64,000 nucleotides of DNA from an uncultured Gammaproteobacteria bacterium. GTDB lineage: Bacteria > Pseudomonadota > Gammaproteobacteria > Eutrophobiales > Eutrophobiaceae. The stretch lies in the NCBI GenBank assembly GCA_943788005.1, contig CALSOP010000003.1, forward strand, positions 194,690 through 258,689, in the 5' to 3' direction. Position numbers and translations under genes: made by a program. Each line of letters starts with the position of its first letter. Position 1 is the stretch's first letter. The notes beneath the pieces were generated by a model. That model ran no database searches and was not told the origin of the DNA. It saw nothing but the letters and a program-made list of their open reading frames with translations. This document shows positions 27,905 through 39,005 of the stretch, in pieces.

Positions 27905-30289
27905 TTATGCATCAACACCAGCAAGATATAACCAAGTATCAATGACTGTATCAGGATTCAGAGAGATGCTCTCAATCCCTTCATCTAATAACCATTTTGC
28001 AAGATCCGGATGGTCAGAAGGGCCTTGGCCACAAATACCAACATACTTCCCGGCTTTTTTACAAGCTTTGATGGCACGACTTAACATAAACTTCACTGCT
28101 TCATCACGTTCATCAAATAGGTCGGAAACTAAACCAGAATCTCGATCAAGTGCTAAGGTTAATTGTGTCATGTCATTAGAACCAATCGAGAAACCATCAA
28201 AATATTCAAGAAACTGATCTGCCAGGATTGCGTTGCTTGGTACTTCACACATCATAATCAACTTTAAGCCTTCTTTTCCTCTTTCCAGACCATACTTTGC
28301 CAATAACTCAACGACTTGCTTAGCCTGTCCTACAGTACGTACGAAGGGAACCATAACCCAGACATTGTTCAAACCCATCTCTTCTCGCACATAACGTAAA
28401 GCTCGGCATTCCAGTTCAAAGCACGCCTCAAAATCATCTGACAAATAACGTGATGTACCCCGGTAACCAATCATGGGGTTTTCTTCTTTCGGCTCATATC
28501 GCTCACCGCCAAGTAAATTGGCGTACTCATTAGATTTAAAATCTGATAAGCGTACGATAACTGGATTAGGCGCAAATGCAGCACCCAGCGTAGAGATACC
28601 TTCAGCCAGGTTTTGTACATAAAAGTCGACAGGACTTGCGTAAGCCTTGATGCGTTTATCGATAGTTGCTTTTATCGCTGCTTCTTGATCATCGTATTCT
28701 AGTAAAGCACGTGGATGGATGCCGATTTTGTTATTTATAATAAATTCCAGGCGCGCCAGCCCAACACCGGAATTTGGAATCGATGCGAATGACATTGCCT
28801 TGCCAGGATTACCCACATTCATCATTATTTTTAAAGGTGCTGGCGGCATGTTATCTAATTCGGCCCTGTTCACCTGAAAGTCCAACTTGCCTTCATAAAC
28901 ATGTCCATTCTCTCCTTCTGAACAGACCACGGTGACATCGTCATCATAATTAATCTGCTTCGTCGCATCACCACAACCAACGACAGCGGGGACACCTAGT
29001 TCGCGTGCAATAATTGCTGCATGGCAGGTTCGCCCACCACGATTTGTTACTATCGCAGATGCGCGCTTCATTACCGGTTCCCAATCGGGATCGGTCATTT
29101 CCGTTACTAAGACATCGCCATCTTTTAGATCATCCATGTCTTCCAATTTTTGGATGACCTTTGCCTTGCCTGCCCCTATTTTTTGGCCTATTGCAGCACC
29201 ACTAATAAGTAAATTTCCTTTTCCATTTAACTGGTAACGTTCAATTACATTTGTATTCTCACGACTTTGTACTGTCTCAGGTCGTGCCTGGACGATGTAG
29301 ACTTTCTTATCCTCACCATCCAAAGCCCATTCAATATCCATAGGGCGACCATAATGTTGTTCAATTATGACAGCCTGCCGTGCAAGTTCTTCCAACTGCT
29401 TATCATTTAAACAAAATGCCGTAGACTCTTTAGCTGATACTTTTACAGTTTTTACCAGATCATCACTATCAGGATCATCGTTGTATATCATTTTTATTGC
29501 CTTGCTACCGACACTACGACTTAATACGGACGGCCGATCCTGAGCTAATGATTTTTTATAGACATAATATTCATCTGGATTTACCGCACCTTGTACTACA
29601 GTTTCACCCAAACCATAGCTACCAGTAATAAACACAGCACCATCAAAACCAGACTCTGTATCAAGAGTAAACATAACGCCGCTTACACCAAGATCACTAC
29701 GCACCATGCGTTGTAGACCCGCTGACAGAGCAACTTCTTCATGAGCAAAGTTTTGATGTACGCGGTAAGCAATGGCACGATCATTATATAAAGATGAAAA
29801 GACTTCTTTTACCTTTAGTAGTACATCATCAATACCTCGCACATTCAGGAATGTCTCTTGCTGGCCTGCAAAAGAAGCGTCAGGTAAATCTTCAGCAGTT
29901 GCAGAAGACCGTACAGCAATAGAGCAACCATCATCTCCACCGCTCATTTCTTGATAAGCATCCTCCATAGACTGTTGGAACTCTACCTGAAACGGTGCAT
30001 CAATTATCCATTGACGGATTTCTTTACCCGCCGACGTCAACTGTTTAACATCATCAATATCTAAGCCTTTTAGCCTAAGTTCTATACGCTCACGTAATTC
30101 ATTATGATCAAGAAAATCCCAAAAGGCCTTGGCTGTAGTCGCATAACCTCCCGGCACGCTTACACCAGCACCCGAAAGATTACTAATCATTTCCCCTAGT
30201 GACGCATTTTTACCGCCAACGAGTCCAACATCTGCCATGCCTAAGTTTTGCAGTGGCATGATGTAGTCATTAGAAATTAATTTTGTCAT
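27905..30289 (-). CDS. ppsA: Phosphoenolpyruvate synthase
   Basis: Converts pyruvate and ATP to PEP, AMP and phosphate for growth on C2/C3 substrates. At 794 residues it has the family's length. The N-terminal ATP-grasp domain carries [11 protein letters not shown] and [21 protein letters not shown]. The swivelling phosphohistidine domain has [13 protein letters not shown] with the catalytic His. The C-terminal TIM barrel ends with [17 protein letters not shown]. It lies 41 bp after its regulator ppsR on the same strand. Confidence 0.96.
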   Translation of the reverse strand: MTKLISNDYIMPLQNLGMADVGLVGGKNASLGEMISNLSGAGVSVPGGYATTAKAFWDFLDHNELRERIELRLKGLDIDDVKQLTSAGKEIRQWIIDAPFQVEFQQSMEDAYQEMSGGDDGCSIAVRSSATAEDLPDASFAGQQETFLNVRGIDDVLLKVKEVFSSLYNDRAIAYRVHQNFAHEEVALSAGLQRMVRSDLGVSGVMFTLDTESGFDGAVFITGSYGLGETVVQGAVNPDEYYVYKKSLAQDRPSVLSRSVGSKAIKMIYNDDPDSDDLVKTVKVSAKESTAFCLNDKQLEELARQAVIIEQHYGRPMDIEWALDGEDKKVYIVQARPETVQSRENTNVIERYQLNGKGNLLISGAAIGQKIGAGKAKVIQKLEDMDDLKDGDVLVTEMTDPDWEPVMKRASAIVTNRGGRTCHAAIIARELGVPAVVGCGDATKQINYDDDVTVVCSEGENGHVYEGKLDFQVNRAELDNMPPAPLKIMMNVGNPGKAMSFASIPNSGVGLARLEFIINNKIGIHPRALLEYDDQEAAIKATIDKRIKAYASPVDFYVQNLAEGISTLGAAFAPNPVIVRLSDFKSNEYANLLGGERYEPKEENPMIGYRGTSRYLSDDFEACFELECRALRYVREEMGLNNVWVMVPFVRTVGQAKQVVELLAKYGLERGKEGLKLIMMCEVPSNAILADQFLEYFDGFSIGSNDMTQLTLALDRDSGLVSDLFDERDEAVKFMLSRAIKACKKAGKYVGICGQGPSDHPDLAKWLLDEGIESISLNPDTVIDTWLYLAGVDA

Positions 30290-30330
30290 AATATTTTTTA
30301 CTCAATAAACTTTTAAGATTATATTTTTAA

Positions 30331-31161
30331 TCAGTTATTCTTTAGCAACCCTTTTTCCTTTACTAAATTTACTGCTATTTCCTCGATAGACATAGCCGTT
30401 GAATCAAGGATAAATATGTCCGCTTTTTCCATCATTATTTCCGCATGTTTAACTTCATTTTGACATTTCTTTAATGTGGCATAAGTCGTATTCGGTCGAC
30501 GTTGCTGGCGAATAGCGCTGAGTTGATCGGCACGGATCGTCAGACCAACGATCTTATCCAGATACGGTAATAAAAATTCAGGTAATTTATCATTATCCAG
30601 ATCGTCATCAGTTAAAGGATAATTAGCTGCCTTGATTGAGAAATGCATCGCTAAATATAAACAAGTTGGTGTTTTTGCAGAGCGTGACACACCTACCAAG
30701 ATAACATCGGCCTTATCAAATTGATTTGTCCTGATACCATCATCATTTTTAAGTGTGAAATCGATCGCATCCATTTGCTCTTTATAATCTTCATCACCAA
30801 ACTCTTCATGTGGTTTGCCAATAGTATGTGATGATTTAACCTGCAAAGCCTTTTCAAGCGGGTCTATGAAGGAATTGAATAAACTAATCACACATGCATC
30901 GGTAGCTGATATAAACTGTTGAATGTCATCATTTACCAGTGTGCTAAAGACAATCGGCTGAACACCGCTGGCTTCGTATTCACGCTGTATCTCACCTGCC
31001 ACAAAATGAGCTTCCATTTCAGTGATAACGAATGCGAAGGTTCTATCAGAAAACTCAACACCATCGAATTGTGAGAGTAAACTTTGACCAAGTGATTCAG
31101 CCGTTTTTCCTGTGCGATCAGAAATATAAAAAACAGAACGTTTATTTTGTTTATTATCCAT
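30331..31161 (-). CDS. ppsR: PEP synthase regulatory protein (bifunctional kinase/pyrophosphorylase, DUF299)
   Basis: Switches PpsA off and on by ADP-dependent phosphorylation and phosphate-dependent dephosphorylation of a threonine. The 276 residues include the start VFYISDRTGKTAESLGQSLL and the P-loop GVSRSAKT at 157-164. It lies just upstream of ppsA on the same strand, so enzyme and regulator are probably co-expressed; in E. coli the two are divergent. Confidence 0.93.
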   Translation of the reverse strand: MDNKQNKRSVFYISDRTGKTAESLGQSLLSQFDGVEFSDRTFAFVITEMEAHFVAGEIQREYEASGVQPIVFSTLVNDDIQQFISATDACVISLFNSFIDPLEKALQVKSSHTIGKPHEEFGDEDYKEQMDAIDFTLKNDDGIRTNQFDKADVILVGVSRSAKTPTCLYLAMHFSIKAANYPLTDDDLDNDKLPEFLLPYLDKIVGLTIRADQLSAIRQQRRPNTTYATLKKCQNEVKHAEIMMEKADIFILDSTAMSIEEIAVNLVKEKGLLKNN

Positions 31162-31198
31162 TTTATAGTTACAAAAAATAAACTAGTTCATAAAAACA

Positions 31199-31232
31199 AA
31201 AGCCATCAGGATTTTAAATCACCTGATGGCTT
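31199..31232 (-). terminator. Rho-independent terminator after prpC
   Basis: On the minus strand AAGCCATCAGG pairs with CCTGATGGCTT around an 11-12 base AT-rich loop and is followed by TTGTTTTT. It lies about 55 bp after the prpC stop and separates the prp operon from ppsR-ppsA. Confidence 0.85.
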
Positions 31233-31287
31233 ATGAATGTTTAACTTGCGAAATTATTCACTCGTCACCCGAAAGCTGACAAACTTA

Positions 31288-32442
31288 TTATTTGCGTTTA
31301 CTGATAGGCACAAACTTTTGATTATGTGGACCAACATAATTTGCGCTAGGTCGAATAATCTTGCCGTCTTCACGTTGTTCAATGACATGGGCTGCCCAAC
31401 CAGACGTGCGTGCAATAACAAATAACGGAGTAAACATCGCTGTCGGAACATTCATTAATGAATATGAAACCGCTGAATACCAATCGAGATTAGGGAACAT
31501 TTTCTTTTCTGCCCACATAACTTTTTCAAGTCGTTCAGCAACTTTATACATCTTCAGGTTTTTAGCTTGAGTACCCAACCGCTTTGCAACGTCTCTAATC
31601 ATCTTATTACGTGGGTCACCCGTAGTATAAACTGGATGTCCAAAGCCAATAACAATCTCTTTACGCGCCATGCGTTCTTTAATATCAACTTCAGCTTCAT
31701 CTGGATTTGCATAACGTGACTGTATATCAAATGCAACTTCATTCGCACCACCATGCTTCGGTCCACGCAATGCGCCAATTGCACCCGTTATACTGGAAAA
31801 CATATCTGAACCTGTACCAGCTATAACACGACCGGTGAATGTTGAAGCGTTATATTCGTGTTCAGCATAAAGATTTAATGACGTATGCATAGCACGGACC
31901 CATGAAGCAGAAGGTTTCTTGCCATGTAATAAATTTAAGAAATGACCACCAATAGAATCATCATCTGTCTCAACTTCAATACGTGTGCCGTTTACCGCAT
32001 AATGGTACCAATAGAGCAACATAGAACCAAAGCACGCCATCAATTTATCTGCAATATCTCTTGCGCCGGCTGAATTATGATCTTCCTTCTCAGGCATTAC
32101 CGCACCTAACACAGAACAACCCGTTCGTAGCACGTCCATTGGATGAGCCGAAGGTGATAATTGCTCCAGAGAATTCTTCACAGCGATGGGTAAGCCCCGC
32201 AACGATTGTAATTTTGTTTTATAGGCGCTTAGTTCAGCTGTCGTTGGTAATTTGCCATGCACCAAGAGATAGGCAATTTCTTCAAACTCGCAAGTATCAG
32301 CAATATCGAGAATGTCGTAGCCACGATAATGAAGGTCATTACCGGTTAAGCCAACGGTACATAACGCAGTGTTCCCCGCAGCAGTACCACTTAAGGCAAC
32401 AGACTTTTTAGGCTTGGGTTTTTGTATTGTTTTCTTAGTCAT
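31288..32442 (-). CDS. prpC: 2-Methylcitrate synthase
   Basis: Condenses propionyl-CoA with oxaloacetate. At 384 residues it is of the short, type II citrate-synthase-like class. The catalytic segments are visible: HEYNASTF with the first histidine, [13 protein letters not shown] with the second, and [10 protein letters not shown] with the aspartate. It overlaps prpB by 4 bp (ATGA). The prpB partner separates it from ordinary citrate synthase. No prpD, acnD or prpF follows in this window. Confidence 0.93.
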   Translation of the reverse strand: MTKKTIQKPKPKKSVALSGTAAGNTALCTVGLTGNDLHYRGYDILDIADTCEFEEIAYLLVHGKLPTTAELSAYKTKLQSLRGLPIAVKNSLEQLSPSAHPMDVLRTGCSVLGAVMPEKEDHNSAGARDIADKLMACFGSMLLYWYHYAVNGTRIEVETDDDSIGGHFLNLLHGKKPSASWVRAMHTSLNLYAEHEYNASTFTGRVIAGTGSDMFSSITGAIGALRGPKHGGANEVAFDIQSRYANPDEAEVDIKERMARKEIVIGFGHPVYTTGDPRNKMIRDVAKRLGTQAKNLKMYKVAERLEKVMWAEKKMFPNLDWYSAVSYSLMNVPTAMFTPLFVIARTSGWAAHVIEQREDGKIIRPSANYVGPHNQKFVPISKRK

Positions 32443-33329
32443 GGATTGTCTCCTGAAAATAATTCATCCAGTTTTTGTTCATAATCGTGATAGGCCAGAT
32501 AATCATAAAGTTCTGACCTACTCTGCATCAGATCGACTACATTTTTTTGTGTGCCTTCTTCTCTTAAGGTTGAATAAACGTTAAGTGCTGCGGCATTCAT
32601 TGCACGAAACGCCGACAGAGGATATAGAGCCAAACTGACATTTACTGAGGCCAATTCTTCAGTTGTAAATAAGGGAGTTGATCCAAATTCGGTAATATTG
32701 GCAAGTACGGGTACACCTACAGCATCAACGAATTTTTGATACATACTCAGTTCCGTCATCGCCTCGGGAAAGATCATATCCGCACCTGCTTCAACACAGG
32801 CGCATGCACGATCAATCGCGGCATCCAGTCCTTCTACTGACAAGGCATCCGTTCTTGCCATGATAACGAAATCGGGATCTGTCTTGGCGTCAACAGCTGC
32901 CTTAATCCTATCGACCATCTCTGCTTGCGTAACTATTGCTTTATTAGGGCGATGACCACAACGTTTTTGTTGAACTTGATCCTCTATATGAACCGCTCCA
33001 GCACCCGCCTTGATCATTGAACGTATCGTTCTTGCTATATTGAATGCTCCACCCCAACCAGTATCAATATCAACTAATACCGGCAACTCTGTTACATCAG
33101 TAATGCGGCGAACATCAATTAAAACATCCTCCAGACTAGTAATACCCAAGTCAGGTATACCACACGAACCTGCGGCAACACCCCCTCCGGAAATATATAA
33201 GGCTCGATAACCAGTAGCGTCAGCTAAACGTGCATGGTAAGCATTTATAGCGCCAACAACCTGCAATGGTTTTTCTTCTTCAACGGCAAGCCTAAACCGC
33301 GCCCCAGGTGATGCCAATTTATTACTCAT
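32439..33329 (-). CDS. prpB: 2-Methylisocitrate lyase
   Basis: Cleaves 2-methylisocitrate to pyruvate and succinate. The 296 residues show the isocitrate-lyase superfamily core: [30 protein letters not shown] with the catalytic K-R-C-G-H at 122-126 (Cys124), and [15 protein letters not shown]. It sits 20 bp after gntR and overlaps prpC, giving a gntR-prpB-prpC operon headed by paired GntR operators. Confidence 0.95.
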   Translation of the reverse strand: MSNKLASPGARFRLAVEEEKPLQVVGAINAYHARLADATGYRALYISGGGVAAGSCGIPDLGITSLEDVLIDVRRITDVTELPVLVDIDTGWGGAFNIARTIRSMIKAGAGAVHIEDQVQQKRCGHRPNKAIVTQAEMVDRIKAAVDAKTDPDFVIMARTDALSVEGLDAAIDRACACVEAGADMIFPEAMTELSMYQKFVDAVGVPVLANITEFGSTPLFTTEELASVNVSLALYPLSAFRAMNAAALNVYSTLREEGTQKNVVDLMQSRSELYDYLAYHDYEQKLDELFSGDNP

Positions 33330-33349
33330 TAAAGTGATTTCCTGTTTGA

Positions 33350-34039
33350 TTAATCTGTGATGGCTAAGTGTTCATCAAGCATCTTTTCAACATTGATACG
33401 TGAACTACGGATATGTCTCGACATTAAAAATTGCGCCAATTCACCATCATGCTGACGAATTGCATCAACGATTTGCCCATGCTCTACGAATGCGCGAGGA
33501 ACACGTTTACTCACCATGCCGAACTGATATCGATAAAGGCGTATCAAGTGATAAAGGTCATTGGAAAACATGTCGATCAAATGGGAGTTTTTACTGCCTT
33601 TAATTATTCGAAAATGAAAGTCCATATCACCTTCTTTTTGATAGTAGCTCTGATCTTGTTTGATTTGTTGCTGATGTTTTTCGAGCAACACATCGAGCTC
33701 GTTAATGTCCTTATCGCTCATATTTTCTGCTGCCTGCCTAGCAGCTAGACCTTCCAATGACTCTCGGATAAGATAAATCTCAACTAAATGTTGTCGCGTC
33801 AATGTAACAACGCGTGCTCCAACATTGGGTTTTCGCTCGATTAAATTACTCGCTTCAAGGCGACTTAATGCCTCACGCAATGGTCCTCTACTGATACCAA
33901 ACTCATTTGCCAAAGCTGGTTCACTGATTTTTGATCCAGCAGGTATAATTCCTTCTACAATTGCATTTTGCAATTTACTACAAACGGTATCTGCTATAGT
34001 AGAAGCAATAACTGGTTCATTCTCAAGCAGCTCTGACAC
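33350..34039 (-). CDS. GntR-family (FadR/FCD subfamily) regulator of the prp/ketone-carboxylase regulon
   Basis: A 229-residue transcription factor. The winged HTH at about 12-80 contains [26 protein letters not shown]. The all-helical FCD effector domain at about 90-220 contains the metal/ligand pattern with DMDFHFRI and later histidines. It heads prpBC. GntR regulators are known companions of prpBC in several gammaproteobacteria. Two ATTGT(C/T)GACAAT palindromes lie directly upstream, consistent with autoregulation. The same pairs occur 20 kb away before the carboxylase genes, so I infer that it controls them too. The effector is unknown; propionyl-CoA or methylcitrate would fit. Confidence 0.9.
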   Translation of the reverse strand: MSELLENEPVIASTIADTVCSKLQNAIVEGIIPAGSKISEPALANEFGISRGPLREALSRLEASNLIERKPNVGARVVTLTRQHLVEIYLIRESLEGLAARQAAENMSDKDINELDVLLEKHQQQIKQDQSYYQKEGDMDFHFRIIKGSKNSHLIDMFSNDLYHLIRLYRYQFGMVSKRVPRAFVEHGQIVDAIRQHDGELAQFLMSRHIRSSRINVEKMLDEHLAITD

Positions 34040-34055
34040 GAATATTTAACCCCAT

Positions 34056-34129
34056 ATTGTTGACAATTTATCTTTAAATTGTAATTTTGACTGCTTATTT
34101 TAACATTTGATATCATAATTGTCGACAAT
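34056..34129 (-). promoter_or_regulatory. Paired GntR operators before gntR-prpBC
   Basis: ATTGTTGACAAT at 34056-34067 and the perfect palindrome ATTGTCGACAAT at 34118-34129 start 62 bp apart. On the minus strand the distal site contains TCGACA (a -35 match) and TAAAAT lies 17 bp further as a plausible -10, so the operator would overlap the promoter of gntR. Confidence 0.8.
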
Positions 34130-34154
34130 ATAGTTGAGAGTATGATTAATATTT

Positions 34155-35483
34155 TTAAAATAAAATAAGCATTGCCAGCCCCGTTACAAAACCAGACCAC
34201 AATAATATTACTGTGCAATAACCCATAATATCCTTGATTCCCAAACCCGCTATGCCCAGCAACGGCAACGCCCAAAATGGTTGAACCATGTTAGTCCATG
34301 CATCCCCAAAAGCCACGGCCATAGCTGCTTGATTTAGGGGAACACCGAGTGCTTGAGCGGCAGGAATGACAATTGGAGCTTGAACCGCCCATTGACCACC
34401 ACCTGATGGAACAAAAAAGTTAACGATACCCGCACTGAGAAAGGTGAATAATGTAAACGTATCAACTGTAGAGATACTAATAAACCACTCACTAATTGAA
34501 ACGGCGAGTCCTGAACTCACCATCATTCCCATAATTCCTGCATAAAGAGGAAACTGCAAAACAATCCCTGTTGTACTTCTGATCGCCTCATGCAAAGCAC
34601 GTAAATAATTGGCAGGTGTCTTTTGCAATAAAAGTCCTAGCATCAGGAATATCATGTTCAGACTATTTAAACCGAGTTTACCGCCATCCATGAAATAACC
34701 CGCTAGATAATAGAGTCCCATGCCACTCAGCAATAAAGAAATCAGCATACTATTTTCAAGCTTTTCTGCCGGAGACATATCACTCGCTGGCTTTGACTCT
34801 TCTACTTCTTCATCTCTTAACTCTGCCGGTATTTCTTTTACTTGATCCGCAGCCGGCATCATCAAGCGGTAAACTATTGGCACAGTCAATATTATTAATG
34901 CGCAGATCGTCAATACTTCTGAACTAAAGATAGTTTCACTCACTGGAATCGATTGCCCACCTAACAATTCTCCCAAACTATCGCCGTCGGCAAACGCAAC
35001 CTTTAATGGAATAGAGCCGGATAGACCCGCATGCCAAATCAACATGCCTGAGTAAGCTGCTGCGACCAGTAATGGGTAATGCACACCTTTTACTCTTTGA
35101 GCAATTTCTCTTGCAAAAAGACCACTGGCAATTAAACCAAAACCCCAATTAACCCAACCAGAGAGTAACGCTATAACCGTCATTAATATTATTGCTTGAC
35201 CAGGTGTTTTAGCGACCCCGCTGATTAATTGTAAAATACGTTTTACAAATGGTGTTTTTGCCAGCACATAACCCGTAACTAATGTCAGCAGCGCTTGCAT
35301 AGAAAAGGTTAATAGATTCCAGATTCCATCACCCCAAAAATCAATCATCTGGTTGACTGATTTATCTTCTGCAATAACACCACAAATTAACACTACGAAT
35401 GTAAGTATGATTGCGAATAAAAATGCATCGGGTAACCAGCGCTGCATGATGCGAGTAAAGAAATTAGCTAATGACTGAATCAA
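34155..35483 (-). CDS. atoE: Short-chain fatty-acid transporter, AtoE family
   Basis: A 442-residue inner-membrane permease with about twelve hydrophobic helices and the family blocks SGWVNWGFGLIASGLFAREIAQ, AAAYSGMLIWHAGLSGS, FVPSGGGQWAVQAPI and GDAWTNMVQPFWALPLLG. AtoE-type proteins take up acetoacetate or short-chain fatty acids. Its position upstream of the prp operon suits uptake of propionate or butyrate. The operator pair lies after its stop, so it is not obviously under the same promoter. Confidence 0.9.
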   Translation of the reverse strand: MIQSLANFFTRIMQRWLPDAFLFAIILTFVVLICGVIAEDKSVNQMIDFWGDGIWNLLTFSMQALLTLVTGYVLAKTPFVKRILQLISGVAKTPGQAIILMTVIALLSGWVNWGFGLIASGLFAREIAQRVKGVHYPLLVAAAYSGMLIWHAGLSGSIPLKVAFADGDSLGELLGGQSIPVSETIFSSEVLTICALIILTVPIVYRLMMPAADQVKEIPAELRDEEVEESKPASDMSPAEKLENSMLISLLLSGMGLYYLAGYFMDGGKLGLNSLNMIFLMLGLLLQKTPANYLRALHEAIRSTTGIVLQFPLYAGIMGMMVSSGLAVSISEWFISISTVDTFTLFTFLSAGIVNFFVPSGGGQWAVQAPIVIPAAQALGVPLNQAAMAVAFGDAWTNMVQPFWALPLLGIAGLGIKDIMGYCTVILLWSGFVTGLAMLILF

Positions 35484-35636
35484 AGCATGCCTCTCTATTA
35501 TTTGGAGATTTATTATCTAGAACGATTATATAACTATATGCATACAACTATAGCAATAGTTATCCAATGGGAAACATCAAAGCGACTCTACTCTTCAAAA
35601 GGAATTATCTGAATAACAGCATGCTAACCGCGAAGA

Positions 35637-36272
35637 TTAAGCTTCTGCACTTGGCCGTGCCGAGACCTCTTCATACCATTTTTTTGTTTTAATATTCTCA
35701 TCTGGGATATAAATCTCCACCCATTCGGCAAAGCCAATTGCACAAATAGCCGTGATATCAACCATAGTGAATTGCTCACCTGCAAGGTATGGCCCTTCTT
35801 CAAGATATTTTTCTAACCACCAAAAAAAACGTTCCAGCGTTTGTGTACCACGATCTATCAAAGCTGGAATAGCCGGTATAATGGCACCGCCAGCACCAGG
35901 AATACTTCGTTTTAAAAACTGTTCATGTTGGTTTCTAAATACTTCAGATGTCGATATCATGCCATCAAATTCCATCTTCCGTTGGCGCATGGTAACAATT
36001 GCCTTCTCTTTTAGATCCCGTCCTAGTAATGCAGGCTCTGGCTGTACTTCTTCAAAATAACGACATATAGCCATTGCTTCATCTATACGTGTACCATCAT
36101 CGAGTTCAAGAACGGGTAATAAACCACGAGGATTGATGGCCAAAAATTCATCTTGAAGATTTTCACCACCAAGAATATCGATTTCTATTTTTTCTAACTC
36201 AATACCTTTTTCAGCTAAAAACATACGTACACGTCGCGGATTGGGCGCAACTTGACAGTCATATAATTTCAT
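35637..36272 (-). CDS. Glutathione S-transferase family protein
   Basis: The 211-residue protein has an N-terminal thioredoxin-like domain (MKLYDCQVAPNPRRVRMFLAEKG, with the P-R-R-V-R-M motif, and GLLPVLELDDGTRIDEAMAI). An all-helical C-terminal domain follows (PYLAGEQFTMVDITA). It belongs with the GST at 59635; both share the VAPNPRR/MAPNPRR start and the LPVLELDDGT type of cis-Pro loop. The substrate is unknown; detoxification of reactive carbonyls or aromatics would suit the neighbourhood. Confidence 0.85.
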   Translation of the reverse strand: MKLYDCQVAPNPRRVRMFLAEKGIELEKIEIDILGGENLQDEFLAINPRGLLPVLELDDGTRIDEAMAICRYFEEVQPEPALLGRDLKEKAIVTMRQRKMEFDGMISTSEVFRNQHEQFLKRSIPGAGGAIIPAIPALIDRGTQTLERFFWWLEKYLEEGPYLAGEQFTMVDITAICAIGFAEWVEIYIPDENIKTKKWYEEVSARPSAEA

Positions 36273-36369
36273 CGATTTCCTCCATCAACTTTACTTTTCT
36301 GAACTTTATAATTGAGATAAATTTGTATCGAACAAAACGACTGTTCTATTCAAGGATCACGTGCTCAGA

Positions 36370-36822
36370 TTATTCGGTTGGAATCTCGTTTACTTCTTCC
36401 ATCAATACCTCGGTTAAATCCAGTTTCCAAACACCACCCATAAGCACCCAGTGATCAATTTCATTTTCAATAATAGGAACAGCATTAAATACATCACTTG
36501 CCTTAGTCCATGCATGCACACGTGCCTTGTCGCCATTTATCTGAATAGCAGTAACGCCGCCATCAACAATATCAACTTGAGCTGATTTCATAACGTCTTC
36601 CCATTCTTCAACATACTTTTCTTTAGTACGCCCGTCTCTCATATTCTCAGTAACCATATCGTATGCCGTGGCAAAAATCTTTTGCCTGTACCGCATTGAA
36701 ATAGACTTGCTGTGATGCTGCTAACGTTACGCTAGCTTCATCATCGCCGCCACACCAGCCTACCCTGACCCACAGAAAATAGAAGTAACAGGTACAACAC
36801 TCATTATTTTTGTTAGTTTCAT
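36370..36822 (-). pseudogene. Frameshifted lipoprotein with NTF2/SnoaL-like domain
   Basis: An open frame of 108 codons (FATAYDMVTENMRDG to LTEVLMEEVNEIPTE) resembles small NTF2-like periplasmic proteins. Upstream of it in a second frame lies GWCGGDDEASVTLAASQQVYF, and in a third an ATG at 36822 with MKLTKIMSVVPVTSIF, a plausible signal sequence. At least two frame changes separate the pieces, one of them an extra T in a run near 36672. I read it as a decayed or mis-sequenced lipoprotein gene. Confidence 0.55.
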
Positions 36823-36834
36823 AATTTAAGTATC

Positions 36835-37304
36835 CTATATTTTGGGTGAGTAGAAACTTAGCTTAATATTTTTAGCCATCTGATCGGAAGTTGGGGCGTG
36901 ACTGAACTTTTCAATATCAGGCTCAAGGCATGTCCAGTCTTGAGCGCTGTTAGTCCAGACTTCAACTTGTGCAGAAAAACGATTAGGGTCATCCAGACTC
37001 GCCTGCCCATATACCCATGAGGTCAGGAACGAGTTCTGCTTCAATAAATATGGGAGAACCACAGTCACTTGCAAAACCCACGACTTACTGTGTTGCCACT
37101 CTCTGCTTTAACGTCATAAAACTTGGCTTTACCAGTAATCGTTACAGCCGTTTTTGGCACATACATTACCGGACACAACATACTGCCACTAGCACGTTGA
37201 CAATCACGACAGTGACATTTCCATGAGAATGCAGGTTCAGCAGTACATTCGTATTGTATCGCTCGACAAGCACATGCCCCTGTTAAAGAGATCGCACATA
37301 TCAA
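36835..37304 (-). pseudogene. GFA-family (glutathione-dependent formaldehyde-activating-like) protein, two frameshifts
   Basis: The first frame gives GACACRAIQYECTAEP and the zinc-binding CHCRDCQRASGS of GFA enzymes, then stops after RGFCK. The next frame continues SDCGSPIFIEAELVPDLMGI, and the third gives ASLDDPNRFSAQVEVWTNS, the standard C-terminal half. The span is 470 bp, 156 codons plus two extra bases, placed near 37070 and 37001. The start TTG follows the scoB stop directly, so the true start is uncertain. Confidence 0.75.
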
Positions 37305-37963
37305 TCAATTTGTTTTTAAATCTGGACTGACAATAAATTCAGCTTCCGTCCTTTTCCTTGATTTCATCAAGCTCAACACCTGGCGCTAATTCAATCAAGA
37401 TTGGTTTATCTCCCTGAAAATCAAAAACGGCTAAATTTGTTATTAACATATCAGTCACATCAGAACCGGTCAAAGGAAGGTCACAGGCCTTAAGACAACT
37501 TAGGACTACCGTCTTTAGCCGTATGATCCATAATAACGACGACCTTATTTACACCAGCCACCAGACTCCATCGCACCACCGCATACCTTTGATTCATTTT
37601 TCCAGGTATCATCCAATTTGCTAAATCGCCATTTTGGGCGACTTGCATAGCACCTAAGATAGCCAAATTAATATGTCCACCACGAATCATGGCAAAACTA
37701 TCGGCACTCGAAAAATAACTAGTTTGGTGGTAATTCAGAGATTGTGTTTGTTTACCCGCATTTATTAAATCAGGATCGACTTGATCAGGGTATGGAAACG
37801 GGCCCATACCCAACATACCATTTTCACTTTCTAATATGACGTGTACATTGTCGGGAATATAGTTAGCAACTAAGGTTGGTATCCCTATCCCTAAATTGAC
37901 ATAAAATCCATCTTGTAATTCTTGCGCAGCACGTTGCGCTATTTCTTCTCTAGACCATGGCAT
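37305..37963 (-). pseudogene. scoB: 3-Oxoacid CoA-transferase subunit B (two frameshifts)
   Basis: The first 157 codons hold the catalytic glutamate ([15 protein letters not shown], Glu47) and [14 protein letters not shown], ending at 37490. The next frame reads [20 protein letters not shown] and LIELAPGVELDEIKEK. A third gives EAEFIVSPDLKTN and a stop at 37305. The span of 659 bp is 219 codons plus two, so extra bases near 37497 and 37347 restore a full-length subunit. With ScoA it would move CoA from succinyl-CoA to a 3-oxoacid. Confidence 0.8.
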
Positions 37964-37983
37964 AATTATAATCCTCTACTAAG

Positions 37984-38685
37984 CTACGTATTCACGTGTA
38001 GTGTCATTATTTCGATCGGTTTCTTGTGGTCAGTACCAACTATGAAACCATTCACATAAATACCCGGTGTATGAATATGATCAGGATCAAAATCTCCCGA
38101 TGGCACATGCTCTTCAACTTCAGCAATGGTCACCTTTCCAGCAGTTGCCATCACTGGGTTAAAATTTCTGGCTGTTTTTCGATAGACAAGATTACCTTCA
38201 TCATCAGCCTTCCATGCCTTAACCAGTGATAGGTCCGCAACCAAACCAGTTTCCAGAATATAGGTTACACCGTCGAAATCCTTATGTTCTTTACCCTCAG
38301 CAATTACAGTTCCAACGCCAGTTTTAGTATAGAAACCAGGAATACCGGCACCGCCAGCTCGACAACGCTCAGCCAAAGTACCTTGTGGATTAAATTCCAG
38401 TTCCAACTCGCCGCTCATATATTGTTTTTCAAATGTTTTATTTTCACCAACATAAGATGAAATCATTTTCTTGATTTGTCGTGTTTGCAATAAAATTCCC
38501 AAACCAAAGTCATCTATACCGCAGTTATTTGAAATTACAGTTATATCTTTCACACCTGAATCACGTAATGCAGTTATCAGATACTCTGGGATTCCACAAA
38601 GTCCAAAGCCGCCAGCCATGATGGTCATACCATCAAACAGAACACCTTCCAGAGCTTCTGACGCGCTATTTTTTAATTTTTTCAT
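37984..38685 (-). CDS. scoA: 3-Oxoacid CoA-transferase subunit A
   Basis: The 233-residue alpha subunit of a succinyl-CoA:3-oxoacid CoA-transferase has FDGMTIMAGGFGLCGIPEYL, VTVISNNCGIDDFGLG and NPQGTLAERCRAGGAGIPGF. It is intact although both neighbours downstream are frameshifted. It lies 20 bp before scoB. In the carboxylase setting it could activate acetoacetate-like products as an alternative to the ATP-using ligase. Confidence 0.93.
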   Translation of the reverse strand: MKKLKNSASEALEGVLFDGMTIMAGGFGLCGIPEYLITALRDSGVKDITVISNNCGIDDFGLGILLQTRQIKKMISSYVGENKTFEKQYMSGELELEFNPQGTLAERCRAGGAGIPGFYTKTGVGTVIAEGKEHKDFDGVTYILETGLVADLSLVKAWKADDEGNLVYRKTARNFNPVMATAGKVTIAEVEEHVPSGDFDPDHIHTPGIYVNGFIVGTDHKKPIEIMTLHVNT

Positions 38686-39005
38686 ACAGATACCTTTATT
38701 TTTTAACTATCTATCTAATGTCTAGTAAAACAGAATCATTGTCATATTATGGATGTTTTTATTTTTTCAATATACGCTACTAAATACTACATTTTAAGAG
38801 CTAAACATCATATATCATTGCTCATAATGACAACTTGAGTTCCAGCCCTATAAAAAATACCCCAATCAACTTCAATGCTCATCGAAATTAACATCTACTC
38901 AATTCGTGAGTAATATTTATATTGTACCCCGTCAGCACCATGTGGACCAACTAGCCTGATTCTCTAAGAGATAGTTTTAGTTCATCGTTAACCCAAGAGG
39001 AAACG

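Noticed and set aside
38738..38743. ATTGTC half-site upstream of scoA as a GntR operator
   Set aside because: Only one half matches and no partner lies 62-63 bp away.
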